Notes: a model not told the origin generated them from the letters alone. Positions 1-9,912 are shown, counted from the stretch's first letter. The stretch is 64,000 nucleotides of DNA from Actinomadura_C sp036008685 (GCA_036008685.1 DASYNF010000108.1:62001-126000); one strand, 5' to 3'. Program-made: numbers and translations.

Positions 1-473
1 CCGGCATCGGCGAGCAGTTCCGTGAGGCCGTCGAGGGTGGGGATGGCAGGGTGCCCCGGATCGCGCAGCCGCTCCAGCCGGTCCCGGTCGACGGCCGTGC
101 AGGCTCTCCTGATCAGGTCAGCGATGATCAGCTCTCCGCCGGGTCGGCATACGCGGAGCATCTCGCGGAGCGACCGCACGGGGTCCGGCAGGCGCAAGAG
201 CGAGAACCGGACCATGATCAGGCTGAAGGCGCCGTCGCGGTAGGGCAGAGCGCGGGAGTCCGCCCGTACGGCGGGCGCCGACAGGTCGTCCCGTGGCGCC
301 GGCCGCGGGGCGACGTCGGCGACGGTCACCGATCCGGCGCGTGAGCTCATCGCCTCGGCCGCCGGCTCCCCGCCGTAGGCGAGGTCGAGGCAGACGTCCT
401 CAGAGGTCGGCTCGGCGAAGTCGAGCAATCGCCCGAGGCGGTTGTCCAGGGCACCGTCCGGTGTCGCGCTCAC
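1..473 (-). CDS. SAM-dependent methyltransferase, class I (partial)
   Basis: The minus-strand frame stays open from a GTG at 473 to the window edge, so the 3' end is missing. The visible 157 residues read as a Rossmann-fold methyltransferase of the UbiE/Methyltransf_11 kind. A CLDLAYGG segment stands where the SAM-binding EXGXG motif I lies, followed by VADVAPRP, then LPYRDGAFSLIMVRFSLLR (motif IV region) and LRVCRPGGELIIAD (the post-motif that precedes strand 5). An AAAGGAG sequence lies 13 bases before the GTG, a little far but usable. The glycine-rich loop is atypical (AYGGEP), so SAM binding is likely but not certain. The substrate cannot be inferred. Confidence 0.75.
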   Translation of the reverse strand, partial: MSATPDGALDNRLGRLLDFAEPTSEDVCLDLAYGGEPAAEAMSSRAGSVTVADVAPRPAPRDDLSAPAVRADSRALPYRDGAFSLIMVRFSLLRLPDPVRSLREMLRVCRPGGELIIADLIRRACTAVDRDRLERLRDPGHPAIPTLDGLTELLADA

Positions 474-505
474 CGCACCGGTCCTGCTCCTTTGCGGCAC
501 GTCCC

Positions 506-584
506 GTTCCCCTCGTCAGTGGCCCGCTTGTCGATGGCCCGCTGCCAATGACGCGCTTGTCAATGACGCGCTTGTCAATGACAC
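506..584. repeat. Degenerate 15-bp tandem repeat
   Basis: Two exact adjacent copies of gacgcgcttgtcaat occupy 550-564 and 565-579. A further partial copy begins at 580, and two diverged copies (ggcccgcttgtcgat and a 14-bp relative) precede them at 521-549. A weaker match lies at 506-520. The array lies between the methyltransferase start and a small membrane protein gene. It could be slipped-strand expansion or a cluster of protein-binding sites; the sequence does not decide. Confidence 0.7.
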
Positions 585-642
585 AGAGCCCTCGTGGATC
601 TATGACACCGAGGATGACGCGGAAGTTCGGGGGAGCGGGATT

Positions 643-801
643 TCAGCCGAGGGTCTGGCCGTACAGGGCCAGGACCACGAGCACGAAGACGATGACCACC
701 GCCATCCGGGTCGGCACGGGCATCCGGGTGCGCTGACTCATCCATCGGATGCCGAACGCGCACAGCAACGCCAGCACCATGAGCGTGATGACCCCCGTCA
801 T
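643..801 (-). CDS. Small two-helix membrane protein, 52 residues
   Basis: An ATG at 801 opens a 52-codon frame ending with TGA at 643-645. The product has two hydrophobic stretches: residues 3-18 (VITLMVLALLCAFGIR) and 33-47 (MAVVIVFVLVVLALY). They are separated by a short basic, proline-containing loop, so a hairpin inner-membrane protein with the loop on the cytoplasmic side is the simplest reading. No clear Shine-Dalgarno sequence precedes the ATG. Third codon positions are mostly G or C, as in neighbouring genes. No family is recognised and no function is proposed. Confidence 0.6.
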   Translation of the reverse strand: MTGVITLMVLALLCAFGIRWMSQRTRMPVPTRMAVVIVFVLVVLALYGQTLG

Positions 802-1290
802 GGAGATCCCACGCCTGACGGCTCATCCGGTCTGCCCACGGTGGCGCCGCCTCCTTCGCACTCGTCTGCCCGCCACCTTATGCCGCTCGGAGTCCGAACA
901 CCGGTGTCGCGTCGATCCCGTTCTGTCCGGCCGCGGGCGAGGCCGGCCGGCCCGACCCCGGACGGCGGGACAAGTGGGCAGGCCCGCCGTTGGGGTACGT
1001 CACCGGGGGAGGGGGGGACGGTCGTACGGACGGACGAGCAGACCCAGATCATCGATGCCGGTCAGGTGGTCGCGGAGCGGTCGTACCGCAGCATGCGGAT
1101 ACGATGGCGCGGCCTCTCCGGGGATGGTCTCCAGAGGACTCTCCCGAGCTCCTCGTCCGGCTGTCGCGGGAGTCGCGCCGGGACGGCGCCGACCTTCCGA
1201 GTCCGTGCGCGGACACGGCCTCGGGCTGTCGCGAGGTGAGGCTTCGAGATGAGGCTCACACGGTGTTGCGGCGGGCTCGGGGTAACCTCA
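802..1290. other. Intergenic region without recognisable gene
   Basis: About 490 bases between the small membrane protein and the thiolase promoter. Open frames here lack plausible start sites and family motifs. A G-rich run lies at 1007-1019. I see no RNA gene. Confidence 0.5.
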
Positions 1291-1295
1291 TACTC

Positions 1296-1330
1296 AACCG
1301 AATCCCGCTCGGTTTCCGGGATCGAATCCC
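1296..1330 (+). promoter_or_regulatory. Nested inverted repeats upstream of thiolase
   Basis: An inverted repeat aaccga/tcggtt (1296-1301, 1309-1314, 7-base spacer) overlaps a second one, atcccg/cgggat (1302-1307, 1317-1322). The octamer cgaatccc recurs at 1300-1307 and 1323-1330. The cluster ends about 20 bases before the thiolase start, where a TetR-type repressor of fatty-acid genes commonly binds. No regulator gene is adjacent, so this is a proposal only. Confidence 0.35.
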
Positions 1331-1350
1331 TATCCTGACTTGGAGGCGTT

Positions 1351-2484
1351 GTGGCCGAGGCGTACATCGTCGGCGCGGTCCGTACCCCCGTGGGCACCAA
1401 GAAGGGTGCTCTCAAGGATGTTCACTCCGCCGACCTCGGCGCTCACGTGCTCAAGGAGCTCGTGAACCGCACCGGGGTGGATCCGGCGGCCGTCGAAGAC
1501 GTGATCATGGGCTGCGTCATGCAGGTGGGCGCGCAGACCCTCGACATCGCTCGTACCGCCTGGCTCTCCGCGGGCCTGCCGGAGAACGTTCCCGGTGTCA
1601 CCATCGACCGTCAGTGCGGGTCGTCCCAGCAGTCGATCCACTTCGCGGCCCAGGCCGTGCTGTCGGGCACGCAGGACCTCGTGGTCGCCGCGGGCGTCGA
1701 GAACATGGCCATGGTCCCGATGGGCGCCTCGGTCGCGCCCAACACGGGCCTGCCGTGGGGTGAGGGCTGGGCCGAGCGCTACGGCTCGCAGGAGATCTCG
1801 CAGTTCCGCGGTGCACAGCTGATGGCGGAGAAGTGGGGCTTCAAGCGCGGTGACCTGGAGGCCTTCGCGCTGGAGAGCCACAGGCGCGCGGTCAAGGCCA
1901 TCGAGGCGGGTTACTTCGACCGTGAGATCGCGCCCCTGGCCGGCCTGGCCAAGGACGAGGGCGCCCGCGCCGACACCTCCCTGGAGAAGATGGCCGGGAT
2001 GAAGGTGCTCCGTGACGGCTGGGACATCACGGCCGCCGTCGCGTCGCAGATCTCGGTCGGCGCGTCCGCGCTGCTCATCGCCTCGGAGGAGGCCGTCAAG
2101 CAGCACAACCTCACTCCCCGGGCCCGCATCCACACCCTCGCGGTCTGCGGTTCGGACCCGGTGTACATGCTCACCGGCCCGATCCCGGCGACCGAGAAGG
2201 CGCTCAAGCGGTCCGGGCTCTCCATCGACGACATCGACGTCTTCGAGGTCAACGAGGCGTTCGCCCCGGTTCCCATGGCATGGGCCAAGGACACCGGCGC
2301 CTCGCTGGAGAAGACCAACCCCAACGGTGGTGCCATCGCTCTCGGCCACCCGCTCGGAGCGACCGGCGGCATCCTCATGACCAAGCTGGTGCACGAGCTC
2401 GAGCGCACCGGTGGCCGCTACGGCCTGCAGACGATGTGCGAGGGCGGCGGCCAGGCCAACGCCACCATCATCGAGCGCGTCTGA
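1351..2484 (+). CDS. Acetyl-CoA C-acyltransferase (thiolase)
   Basis: The 377-residue product is a full-length type II thiolase. It catalyses thiolytic cleavage of 3-ketoacyl-CoA, the last step of beta-oxidation, or the reverse condensation. The nucleophile is Cys89 in the motif DRQCGSSQQ. The downstream NEAFAPVP motif, the histidine in GGAIALGHPLGATGG and the C-terminal second cysteine in CEGGGQAN are all present, so the active site is complete. GTG at 1351 follows a TGGAGG ribosome site by four bases. The neighbouring enoyl-CoA hydratase and acyl-CoA dehydrogenase supply other beta-oxidation steps, though they are convergent rather than co-transcribed. Whether it prefers acetoacetyl-CoA or longer chains cannot be told. 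Confidence 0.95.
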   Translation: MAEAYIVGAVRTPVGTKKGALKDVHSADLGAHVLKELVNRTGVDPAAVEDVIMGCVMQVGAQTLDIARTAWLSAGLPENVPGVTIDRQCGSSQQSIHFAAQAVLSGTQDLVVAAGVENMAMVPMGASVAPNTGLPWGEGWAERYGSQEISQFRGAQLMAEKWGFKRGDLEAFALESHRRAVKAIEAGYFDREIAPLAGLAKDEGARADTSLEKMAGMKVLRDGWDITAAVASQISVGASALLIASEEAVKQHNLTPRARIHTLAVCGSDPVYMLTGPIPATEKALKRSGLSIDDIDVFEVNEAFAPVPMAWAKDTGASLEKTNPNGGAIALGHPLGATGGILMTKLVHELERTGGRYGLQTMCEGGGQANATIIERV

Positions 2485-2497
2485 GCCGAGATCTCTT

Positions 2498-2551
2498 CAT
2501 GATCCTTGGGTTCGGTGGCCCCCCGGGGGGCCACCGAACCCAAGGATCATG
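2498..2551. terminator. Perfect 54-bp palindrome, bidirectional terminator
   Basis: Bases 2498-2524 are exactly complementary to 2525-2551: two 27-base arms meeting in six C followed by six G with no spacer. The palindrome starts 14 bases after the thiolase stop and lies before the minus-strand hydrolase remnant, so it could end transcription from both sides. There is no T-tract, as is usual for actinobacterial hairpin terminators. Confidence 0.85.
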
Positions 2552-2571
2552 CTGGGCCCCGGCCCGCGTGG

Positions 2572-2751
2572 CTACGCGTGGGAGGGGAGGAACGCGGTCA
2601 GTTCCTCGATGATCTCGGCGGGGCGTTCCTCGGCGAGGAAGTGGCCGCAGTCCTCGATGACCGTCCCGCTCACGTCCTCGGCGTAGTCCCGCCAGACGGC
2701 GACCGGATCAAGGGCCCGCAGGAAGCTGTGCTCCCCCCAGGCGCGCCGACA
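2572..2751 (-). pseudogene. Alpha/beta hydrolase C-terminal remnant
   Basis: The minus strand encodes 59 residues that read as the tail of an alpha/beta hydrolase of the haloacetate dehalogenase/epoxide hydrolase type. It includes VAVWRDYAEDV, the catalytic-histidine strand VIEDCGHFLAEE, and the final helix EIIEELTAFL. An in-frame TAG (2752-2754) lies directly upstream and no start codon is available, so the nucleophile and cap domain are gone. The 5' break falls next to repeat copies at 2798-2867, which suggests a deletion there. It appears to be a decaying gene. Confidence 0.7.
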
Positions 2752-2847
2752 CTACGCCCGCCGCCACGGCTGACGGGCCGCATCCGAACCATCGACCGCG
2801 AACATGTGCAAGATCACGCCTGGACGGGCGTCATGGCGCCACGGGCG

Positions 2848-2867
2848 CGAACGACCGCGAGATCACG
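2848..2867 (+). repeat. Dispersed CGTGATCTTGCGG-type repeat, copy A
   Basis: This copy reads cgaacgaccgcgagatcacg on the plus strand, the complement of the consensus CGTGATCTTGCGGTTGTTCG with two changes. A second, shorter copy (gtgcaagatcacg, 2806-2818) lies 30 bases away. Both sit between the hydrolase remnant and the enoyl-CoA hydratase, 11 bases past the latter's stop codon. Confidence 0.6.
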
Positions 2868-2877
2868 GCGGAGGAGG

Positions 2878-3834
2878 TCAGCGGCCGGTGAACCGGGGAG
2901 GGCGCTTCTCCAGGAAGGCCGTGATGCCCTCCTTGGCGTCCTCGGTCTCGCCGAGGACCACCAGGCGTTCCAGCAGGTGAGCGATCTGGTCGGGCAAAGG
3001 CAGGCCTTCGATGGCGAAGAAGGCGTCACGGCCGTGGCGTAGCCCGATCGGGCTCTTGGCCGCGATGGTGCGGGCGAGGTCGTCCACGCGCTCGTCCAGG
3101 GTGCCACGGGGGACCGCCTCGGTGATCAGGCCCATCCGGACGCCCTCGGAGGCGCTGATCGTCTGACCCGTGTAGTAGAGCTTGAACGCCTGCTTGGGCG
3201 CGATGTTCCGGTTGATGACGGCCATGATCATCATGGGCCACAGCCCGACGTTGACCTCGGGGGTGCCCAGCTTGACGTCGTCGGCGGCGATCACGATGTC
3301 GCAGGAGACGGCGAGGCCGAGCCCTCCGGCCATGGCGTGCCCCGCCAGCCTGCCGATGATCGGTTTGCCCAGCCGGGGAAAAGCCGTGAAGAGCCGGTAG
3401 GGCGCGCTGTCGCGGAAGGAATCGCCTGTGGCGGCAGCGCCCACCGGAGTGTGGCCGCCCCCCGAGACGCGGCGGTCATGTGAGCCACGGCCTTCGCCGT
3501 TCATGGCCGATCCGGTCACGGGCGGGCCGGCGTGCCGGAACATGTCCGCTCCGGTGGCCGAGGGACCGGGGTGCCGGGATGCGTTCACTCCGGCCACGTC
3601 GCGGCCCGCGCGCCGCGACGCGTCGGCGCCGGCGAGGTCCGCGCCGGCGCAGAAGGCCTTGTCGCCGGCCCCCGTGAGCACGATGACGCGCACCTCGTCG
3701 TCGGCCTTGGCCCGCGCGAACGCGTCCAGGAGCTCCTCGACCATCACGTCGTTCAGCGCGTTGCGGGCTCCGGGCCTGTTCAGCGTGATCCGCGCGATGT
3801 GCTCACGGGCCTGGTAGTCGATCGCCTCGTACAT
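2878..3834 (-). CDS. Enoyl-CoA hydratase/isomerase family protein with internal insertion
   Basis: A crotonase-fold enzyme of 318 residues, about 60 longer than usual. The N-terminal part has the oxyanion-hole segment KAFCAGADLAG (59-69), and the second half carries GHAMAGGLGLAVSCD and LGTPEVNVGLWP. One catalytic glutamate (Glu193, in TPEV) is present. The position of the other hydratase glutamate, normally in GCELA, is occupied by glycine (GLGLA), so dehydration chemistry may be altered and another crotonase activity is possible. Residues 69 to about 142 are an extra Gly/Ala/Arg/His-rich stretch built from degenerate 13-14 residue repeats, inserted in the loop after the oxyanion hole. The gene is followed 10 bases upstream by the acyl-CoA dehydrogenase, suggesting one operon. 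Confidence 0.85.
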   Translation of the reverse strand: MYEAIDYQAREHIARITLNRPGARNALNDVMVEELLDAFARAKADDEVRVIVLTGAGDKAFCAGADLAGADASRRAGRDVAGVNASRHPGPSATGADMFRHAGPPVTGSAMNGEGRGSHDRRVSGGGHTPVGAAATGDSFRDSAPYRLFTAFPRLGKPIIGRLAGHAMAGGLGLAVSCDIVIAADDVKLGTPEVNVGLWPMMIMAVINRNIAPKQAFKLYYTGQTISASEGVRMGLITEAVPRGTLDERVDDLARTIAAKSPIGLRHGRDAFFAIEGLPLPDQIAHLLERLVVLGETEDAKEGITAFLEKRPPRFTGR

Positions 3835-3843
3835 GTTCGCCTT

Positions 3844-5766
3844 TCACCCGATGGTCCGATGCACGTTCTCCCGCTCGGTCGCACCTGTCTCGGCCTCCGC
3901 GATCCAGGGGCCGGGAATGGACGGGTCGAGCACGCCTTCCTCCGCCCACGCATACTGGCCGTCGAGGATCCGCTTGGCCAACCGGCTGTCCAGCGCGTCG
4001 GTGTTGTGCCACAGGTGGCCGAACAGGTCGTCGGTCCGCAGCCGGGACTGCGCGCAGAACGCGTCCGCCAGCTCGTAGGCCGACGTGGCCAGTGCCGGGT
4101 CCTCCGCCGCGTCCCGCTCGGCCCGTACGCAGACCACGCTCATCGCGAACAGTTCCGCGCCGATGTCCACCATGCGGCCGAGGAAGCCCTGCCGGTACTG
4201 CAGCCCTCCCTGCCAGCGGCCCGCCGCATAGAAGATCGACCGGGCCAGTCTGCGGGAGGAGCGCTCGACATAGCGGAGGTGCCCGGCCAGCGGCCCGAAC
4301 TCCGCGTATCCCCGGGGGCTCTGCCCGGGGCCGAGGACGAGCGTGGGGAGCCACTTGGCATAGAAGCCGCCTGCCCTGGCCGCGGCCCGGGCCTTCCGCC
4401 CCCTGGAGGCCTCGGGATCGATGATGTCGCCGGCCACCGAGAGGTGGGTGTCGACGGCCTCACGCGCGATGAGCAGGCGCATGATCTCCGAAGACCCCTC
4501 GAAGATCCGGTTGATCCGCAGGTCGCGGAGCACCTGCTCGACCGGCACCCCTCTCTCGCCTCGCGCGGCGAGCGACTCCGCCGTCTCGTAGCCCCGGCCG
4601 CCGCGGATCTGCACCAGCTCGTCGGCGATCTTGAAGGCCATCTCGGAGGCGTACAGCTTCGCCAGCGCGGCCTCGATCCTGATGTCATTGCGCTCGTCGT
4701 CGGCCAGCTGGCTGGACAACTCGACCATCGCATCGAGAGCGTAGGTCGTCGCCGCGATGAAGGCGAGCTTCTTGGAGATCGCCTCGTGCCGGCCGATCGG
4801 GCGTCCCCACTGGATCCGGACCTTGGACCACTCACGGGCGATCTTGGTCGACCACTTGCCGGCCGCGGCGCAGAACGCCGGCAGCGCCAGCCGCCCGGTG
4901 TTGAGCGTGGTCAAGGCGATCTTGAGCCCCGCCCCCTCCCTGCCGATGAGGTTCGCCGCCGGCACTCGTACGTCATGGAAGCGGGTGACGCCGTTCTCTA
5001 TCCCCCGCAGCCCCATGAAGGCGTTGCGGTTCTCCACGGTGATGCCGGGCGCGGCCGCCTCGACCACGAATGCCGAGATCCCTCCCCGATGGCCCTCCGA
5101 ACTCGGGACCCGGGCCATGACGACGAGCAGATCGGCGATGACGCCGTTGGTCGTCCAGAGCTTCACCCCGTTGAGCACGTACTCCCGGCCGTCCGCCGAG
5201 GGGACCGCGGTGGTGCGCAGCCGCGCCGGGTCGGAGCCGACGTCGGGCTCTGTGAGCAGGAACGCGCTGATCTCCTCCACGCACCGGGGCAGGAACGCCT
5301 GTTTCTGCTCCGGGGTGCCGAAGAGCGCGATGGGCTGGGGGACGCCGATCGACTGGTGCGCGGACAGCAGCGCGCCCAGGGCCGAGTTGGTCGACCCCGC
5401 GATCATGAGCGCTCGGTTGTAGTAGAGGTGGGTGAGCCCGAGGCCGCCGTACTCCTCGGGGATCTTCATCCCCAGGGCCCCGATCTCCTTCAAGCCTTTG
5501 ATCACCTTGTCCGGGATCCGCGCGTCGCGCTCTATCGCGACGGGGTCCACCTTGGTGGCGCAGAACTCGCGCAGCCGCGTGAGGAACCGTTCGCCCTTGT
5601 CCTGTGCCGCCGCGGACGGGCATGGATGCGGATGGATCAGGTCGAGCCGGAAGTTCCCGAGGAAGAGTTGTCTCCCGAAACTGGGCAGGCGCCACTCGGC
5701 CTCCCGGGCCTCCTCGGCCACTTTGCGCGCGGTGCGTTCGTCTACGGTCCCGCTGTGCTGGTTCAT
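3844..5766 (-). CDS. Acyl-CoA dehydrogenase, long (VLCAD/ACAD9-like) form
   Basis: The 640-residue product has the acyl-CoA dehydrogenase fold at roughly residues 50-430. The signature TEPDVGSDPARLRTT lies in the middle beta-domain, and the catalytic-base region RDLRINRIFEGSSEIMRL follows; its glutamate (FEGSSE) is placed as in VLCAD. Ordinary bacterial members have about 380-400 residues. The extra C-terminal ~190 residues and N-terminal extension resemble VLCAD/ACAD9-type enzymes, which act on long chains and are often membrane associated. It probably performs the first, FAD-dependent step of beta-oxidation and is likely transcribed with the downstream crotonase gene. The IclR regulator transcribed divergently from the same spacer is the obvious candidate controller. 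Confidence 0.93.
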   Translation of the reverse strand: MNQHSGTVDERTARKVAEEAREAEWRLPSFGRQLFLGNFRLDLIHPHPCPSAAAQDKGERFLTRLREFCATKVDPVAIERDARIPDKVIKGLKEIGALGMKIPEEYGGLGLTHLYYNRALMIAGSTNSALGALLSAHQSIGVPQPIALFGTPEQKQAFLPRCVEEISAFLLTEPDVGSDPARLRTTAVPSADGREYVLNGVKLWTTNGVIADLLVVMARVPSSEGHRGGISAFVVEAAAPGITVENRNAFMGLRGIENGVTRFHDVRVPAANLIGREGAGLKIALTTLNTGRLALPAFCAAAGKWSTKIAREWSKVRIQWGRPIGRHEAISKKLAFIAATTYALDAMVELSSQLADDERNDIRIEAALAKLYASEMAFKIADELVQIRGGRGYETAESLAARGERGVPVEQVLRDLRINRIFEGSSEIMRLLIAREAVDTHLSVAGDIIDPEASRGRKARAAARAGGFYAKWLPTLVLGPGQSPRGYAEFGPLAGHLRYVERSSRRLARSIFYAAGRWQGGLQYRQGFLGRMVDIGAELFAMSVVCVRAERDAAEDPALATSAYELADAFCAQSRLRTDDLFGHLWHNTDALDSRLAKRILDGQYAWAEEGVLDPSIPGPWIAEAETGATERENVHRTIG

Positions 5767-5874
5767 GCCGACCTCCTCGGGCCGGAACTCACGTGCAGGG
5801 ATAAGTTACTCAGGAGTTATACCCGCGAGTAGGCGAGTGAATTCGGTTTTTCCGCCAGGCTTTGGGCCACCGGG

Positions 5875-5896
5875 ACGGACGAGTAACGGACGAGTA
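5875..5896. promoter_or_regulatory. Tandem 11-bp direct repeat in divergent promoter region
   Basis: Two adjacent copies of acggacgagta lie at 5875-5885 and 5886-5896, between the acyl-CoA dehydrogenase and the IclR-family gene. Related gcgagta and gcgagtga words occur at 5825-5838, and actcaggagt forms a small inverted repeat near 5809. Such spacing suits binding of an IclR dimer of dimers controlling both genes. Confidence 0.4.
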
Positions 5897-5944
5897 TTCG
5901 CAAAGGGCTTGACCTCGACGGGGGAGCGGGATTCGCTGTCCGTG

Positions 5945-6703
5945 ATGGACAAGGCCCGCAGACCCACGCTGATCGCCTCGGTGCAGCGGGCGCTGCACCT
6001 CATGGAGGTGGTGGCCTCGCATTCCGGCGGAGCGCCGGCGAAGCAGCTCGCCCGCGAGGCGAGACTGCCGCTCGCGACCACCTACCACCTGCTCCGCACC
6101 TTGGCCCACGAGGGCTACGCGAGCCGGTTGTCGGACGGCCTCTGGGTGCTCGGCGACCGTCTGGAGGCGCTGCACGGCCAGAGCCGCTCGCAGGCGCTGC
6201 GGGCCCGGATCCGGCCGACCTTGGTGGCTTTGCGCGACGAGCTCGGCGTCGCCTCCTACTTCGGTCTTCACGAGGACGGCGAGATCCGCGTCATGGACAT
6301 CGCCGACGGTCCGCGCGCGCCCAGAGTGGACCTGTGGGTCGGGTTCGACGAGGCCGCGCACGCGACCGCCATCGGCAAATGCGTGCTGGCCCAGCTCGAC
6401 GAGCAGACGCGGCGGGACTACCTCGCACGGCATCCGCTCGTCGATCTGACGCCCCACACCATCACCGATCCGCGGGAACTGGCGAGGCGGCTGCGACTCT
6501 CGGGAGACCTGATCCTGGACCGGGAGGAATACGCCCTCGGCACGAGCTGCGCGGCGGTTCCGGTGACCGACGCCGGCAACACGGTGGTGGGCACACTGGC
6601 CGTGTCCTGCCGCGCGACCAGGCTCTCGAAGATCGAGGCCTCGTTGCCCAGCATGCGGGCGACCGCCGCGCGGCTGCAGAGGGCCCTTTCTCTCACGATA
6701 TGA
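5945..6703 (+). CDS. IclR-family transcriptional regulator
   Basis: The 252-residue product begins with a winged-helix domain (TLIASVQRALHLMEVVAS, then LAREARLPLATTYHLLRTL). It continues into an IclR effector domain with FGLHEDGEIRVMDIADG, AAHATAIGKCVLAQL and the C-terminal GTSCAAVPVTD motif. Family members bind small aromatic or acyl metabolites and repress or activate adjacent catabolic genes. The divergent acyl-CoA dehydrogenase is the likely target. I chose ATG at 5945; a GTG at 5942 and a TTG at 5909 are in frame, and no strong ribosome site separates them. Confidence 0.9.
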   Translation: MDKARRPTLIASVQRALHLMEVVASHSGGAPAKQLAREARLPLATTYHLLRTLAHEGYASRLSDGLWVLGDRLEALHGQSRSQALRARIRPTLVALRDELGVASYFGLHEDGEIRVMDIADGPRAPRVDLWVGFDEAAHATAIGKCVLAQLDEQTRRDYLARHPLVDLTPHTITDPRELARRLRLSGDLILDREEYALGTSCAAVPVTDAGNTVVGTLAVSCRATRLSKIEASLPSMRATAARLQRALSLTI

Positions 6704-6906
6704 AACTCCTACCGTTCGGTGAGGGACTCCGTCCATCGCGCTCGCACGCTTGTGACCCCCCATGGCCTCGGGTCAGGACGAGGATCACGTGATCTGACGT
6801 TCCCCGGTGGGGTCCGGCTCCCGATAGTCTTGCGCGATGCCCGGCCGCGTCGGCAGATCCGGCATATCCTCGGGCGTCCGAAGAGCGCACTCAGCGAGCG
6901 GAACCT

Positions 6907-7719
6907 ATGCAGTCAGCACCGAAAAAGAACATCCTCGCCCGTAACCTCGTCAACTTGCTCGGCAGCAGCTCTGGGCCGTCCTCCCCCACGGCCGGCGACG
7001 GCGAGATCATCCAACCGGCGGCCGGCGAAGACGCCCTCGAGAACCACCTCGGTGGTGACGAGGCCCGCAACTACCGGCAGTACGAATACGACATGGTGGC
7101 CCCGCACGTCGGCCGGTCGCTGCTCGAGGTGGGCTCCGGGCTCGGGCACTTCTCCGAGCAGTTCGCCAAGCGGCTGGACTATCTCGTCGTCAGTGACAAC
7201 GACCCCTTCTGCGTCGGCGAACTCCGCAAGCGCTATGCCGGCAACGACGACGTCGAGGTGCTCGATCTGGCCCTGCCGGCCGAGATCGAGATCAAGCGCA
7301 AGGTCGACACCGTCGTGATGATGAACGTTCTCGAGCACATCAAGGACGACGTCCAGGCGCTCAAGGACCTTGCCTCCATCGTCGAGCCCGGCGGCCGGAT
7401 CATCATCTGGGTGCCCGGCTACATGCAGCTCTACGGCGACTTCGACCGCAAGGTCGGGCACGTCACCCGCTACACCCCCAAGACCCTCGGAGAGTCGGTC
7501 CAGGCCGCCGGGCTCGAGGCCGAGGTGCTCAAGCCGATCAACTTCCTCGGCGGCATCGCCTGGTGGATCGCCGTCCGCCGTGGTGGAGCGGGATATCCCG
7601 ACCCCCGGCTGGTCAAGATCTATGACCGTACGGTCGTCCCGACCACGCGGGCGATCGAGCGGCTGATCAAGCCGCCGTTCGGCCAGACCGTCTTGTGCGT
7701 CGCCCGGGTGCCGGCTTAG
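6907..7719 (+). CDS. Class I SAM-dependent methyltransferase
   Basis: A 270-residue methyltransferase with motif I LLEVGSGLGHFSE, an acidic end of strand 2 (VVSDND), motif IV DTVVMMNVLEHI and the post-motif VEPGGRIIIWVPG. The first 55 residues are low in structure, and the C-terminal half carries FDRKVGHVTRYTPKTL, seen in methyltransferases linked to sugar or cell-surface metabolism. The gene stands alone between the IclR regulator and argS. The ribosome site is weak (GAGCGGAAC before ATG). The substrate is unknown. Confidence 0.85.
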   Translation: MQSAPKKNILARNLVNLLGSSSGPSSPTAGDGEIIQPAAGEDALENHLGGDEARNYRQYEYDMVAPHVGRSLLEVGSGLGHFSEQFAKRLDYLVVSDNDPFCVGELRKRYAGNDDVEVLDLALPAEIEIKRKVDTVVMMNVLEHIKDDVQALKDLASIVEPGGRIIIWVPGYMQLYGDFDRKVGHVTRYTPKTLGESVQAAGLEAEVLKPINFLGGIAWWIAVRRGGAGYPDPRLVKIYDRTVVPTTRAIERLIKPPFGQTVLCVARVPA

Positions 7720-8098
7720 GCCAGGTCCCGCTCTGAGACCGGAGGCCGGCCAAAGCCGGAGGCTCCCAGGCCTCGCTGAGCCATGGCCGGGCAAAGATAG
7801 GTAGCCACATCGGGGATCGCCCCCATGCGCACGGCCGTACGCTTCCGGATACTCCCCAGTGTGACCACATGGGTCGCGGGCCGGCAATCGTGCCGAGGAG
7901 CACCCGTATGCTTCCTCCATTCCGCAGCCGATGCCCGTCGCCGCAGACCCATGCGGCCGACCGGTTCGGTGGTGGGAGCGAGGGAGGGCGAGGTTTCCGC
8001 CACCGGCTCCCGATCCTTTGACGTCATGACCCCGGGTGGCGCTGTCGCGGGGCCCCGCGGCGCCGCCCGGGCCGGGACGGGCCGGGAGCTCAGCGGAG
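7720..8098. other. Intergenic, no gene recognised
   Basis: This spacer separates convergent genes (methyltransferase and argS). A short G/C hairpin region, ccggccaaagccgg near 7747-7760, follows the methyltransferase stop and may act as its terminator. Otherwise nothing is supported. Confidence 0.4.
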
Positions 8099-9844
<1,746 letters not shown>

Positions 9845-9912
9845 GTTCCAAGGTTATCGGCGCGGCCGTGTGAACTGGTGAAGATAAAGTCCTCCCCGGC
9901 ACCCGGCCGCCA

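Noticed and set aside
506..584. CRISPR-like array
   Set aside because: The 15-base units are contiguous without spacers, and no cas gene is present.
1330..2394. 354-codon minus-strand frame opposite the thiolase
   Set aside because: Low-complexity antisense translation; the plus-strand thiolase has full family motifs.
3532..5832. 766-codon open frame on the plus strand
   Set aside because: It lies opposite the acyl-CoA dehydrogenase and crotonase genes. Its product is a His/Arg/Gly-rich mirror without motifs, an effect of high G+C codon usage.
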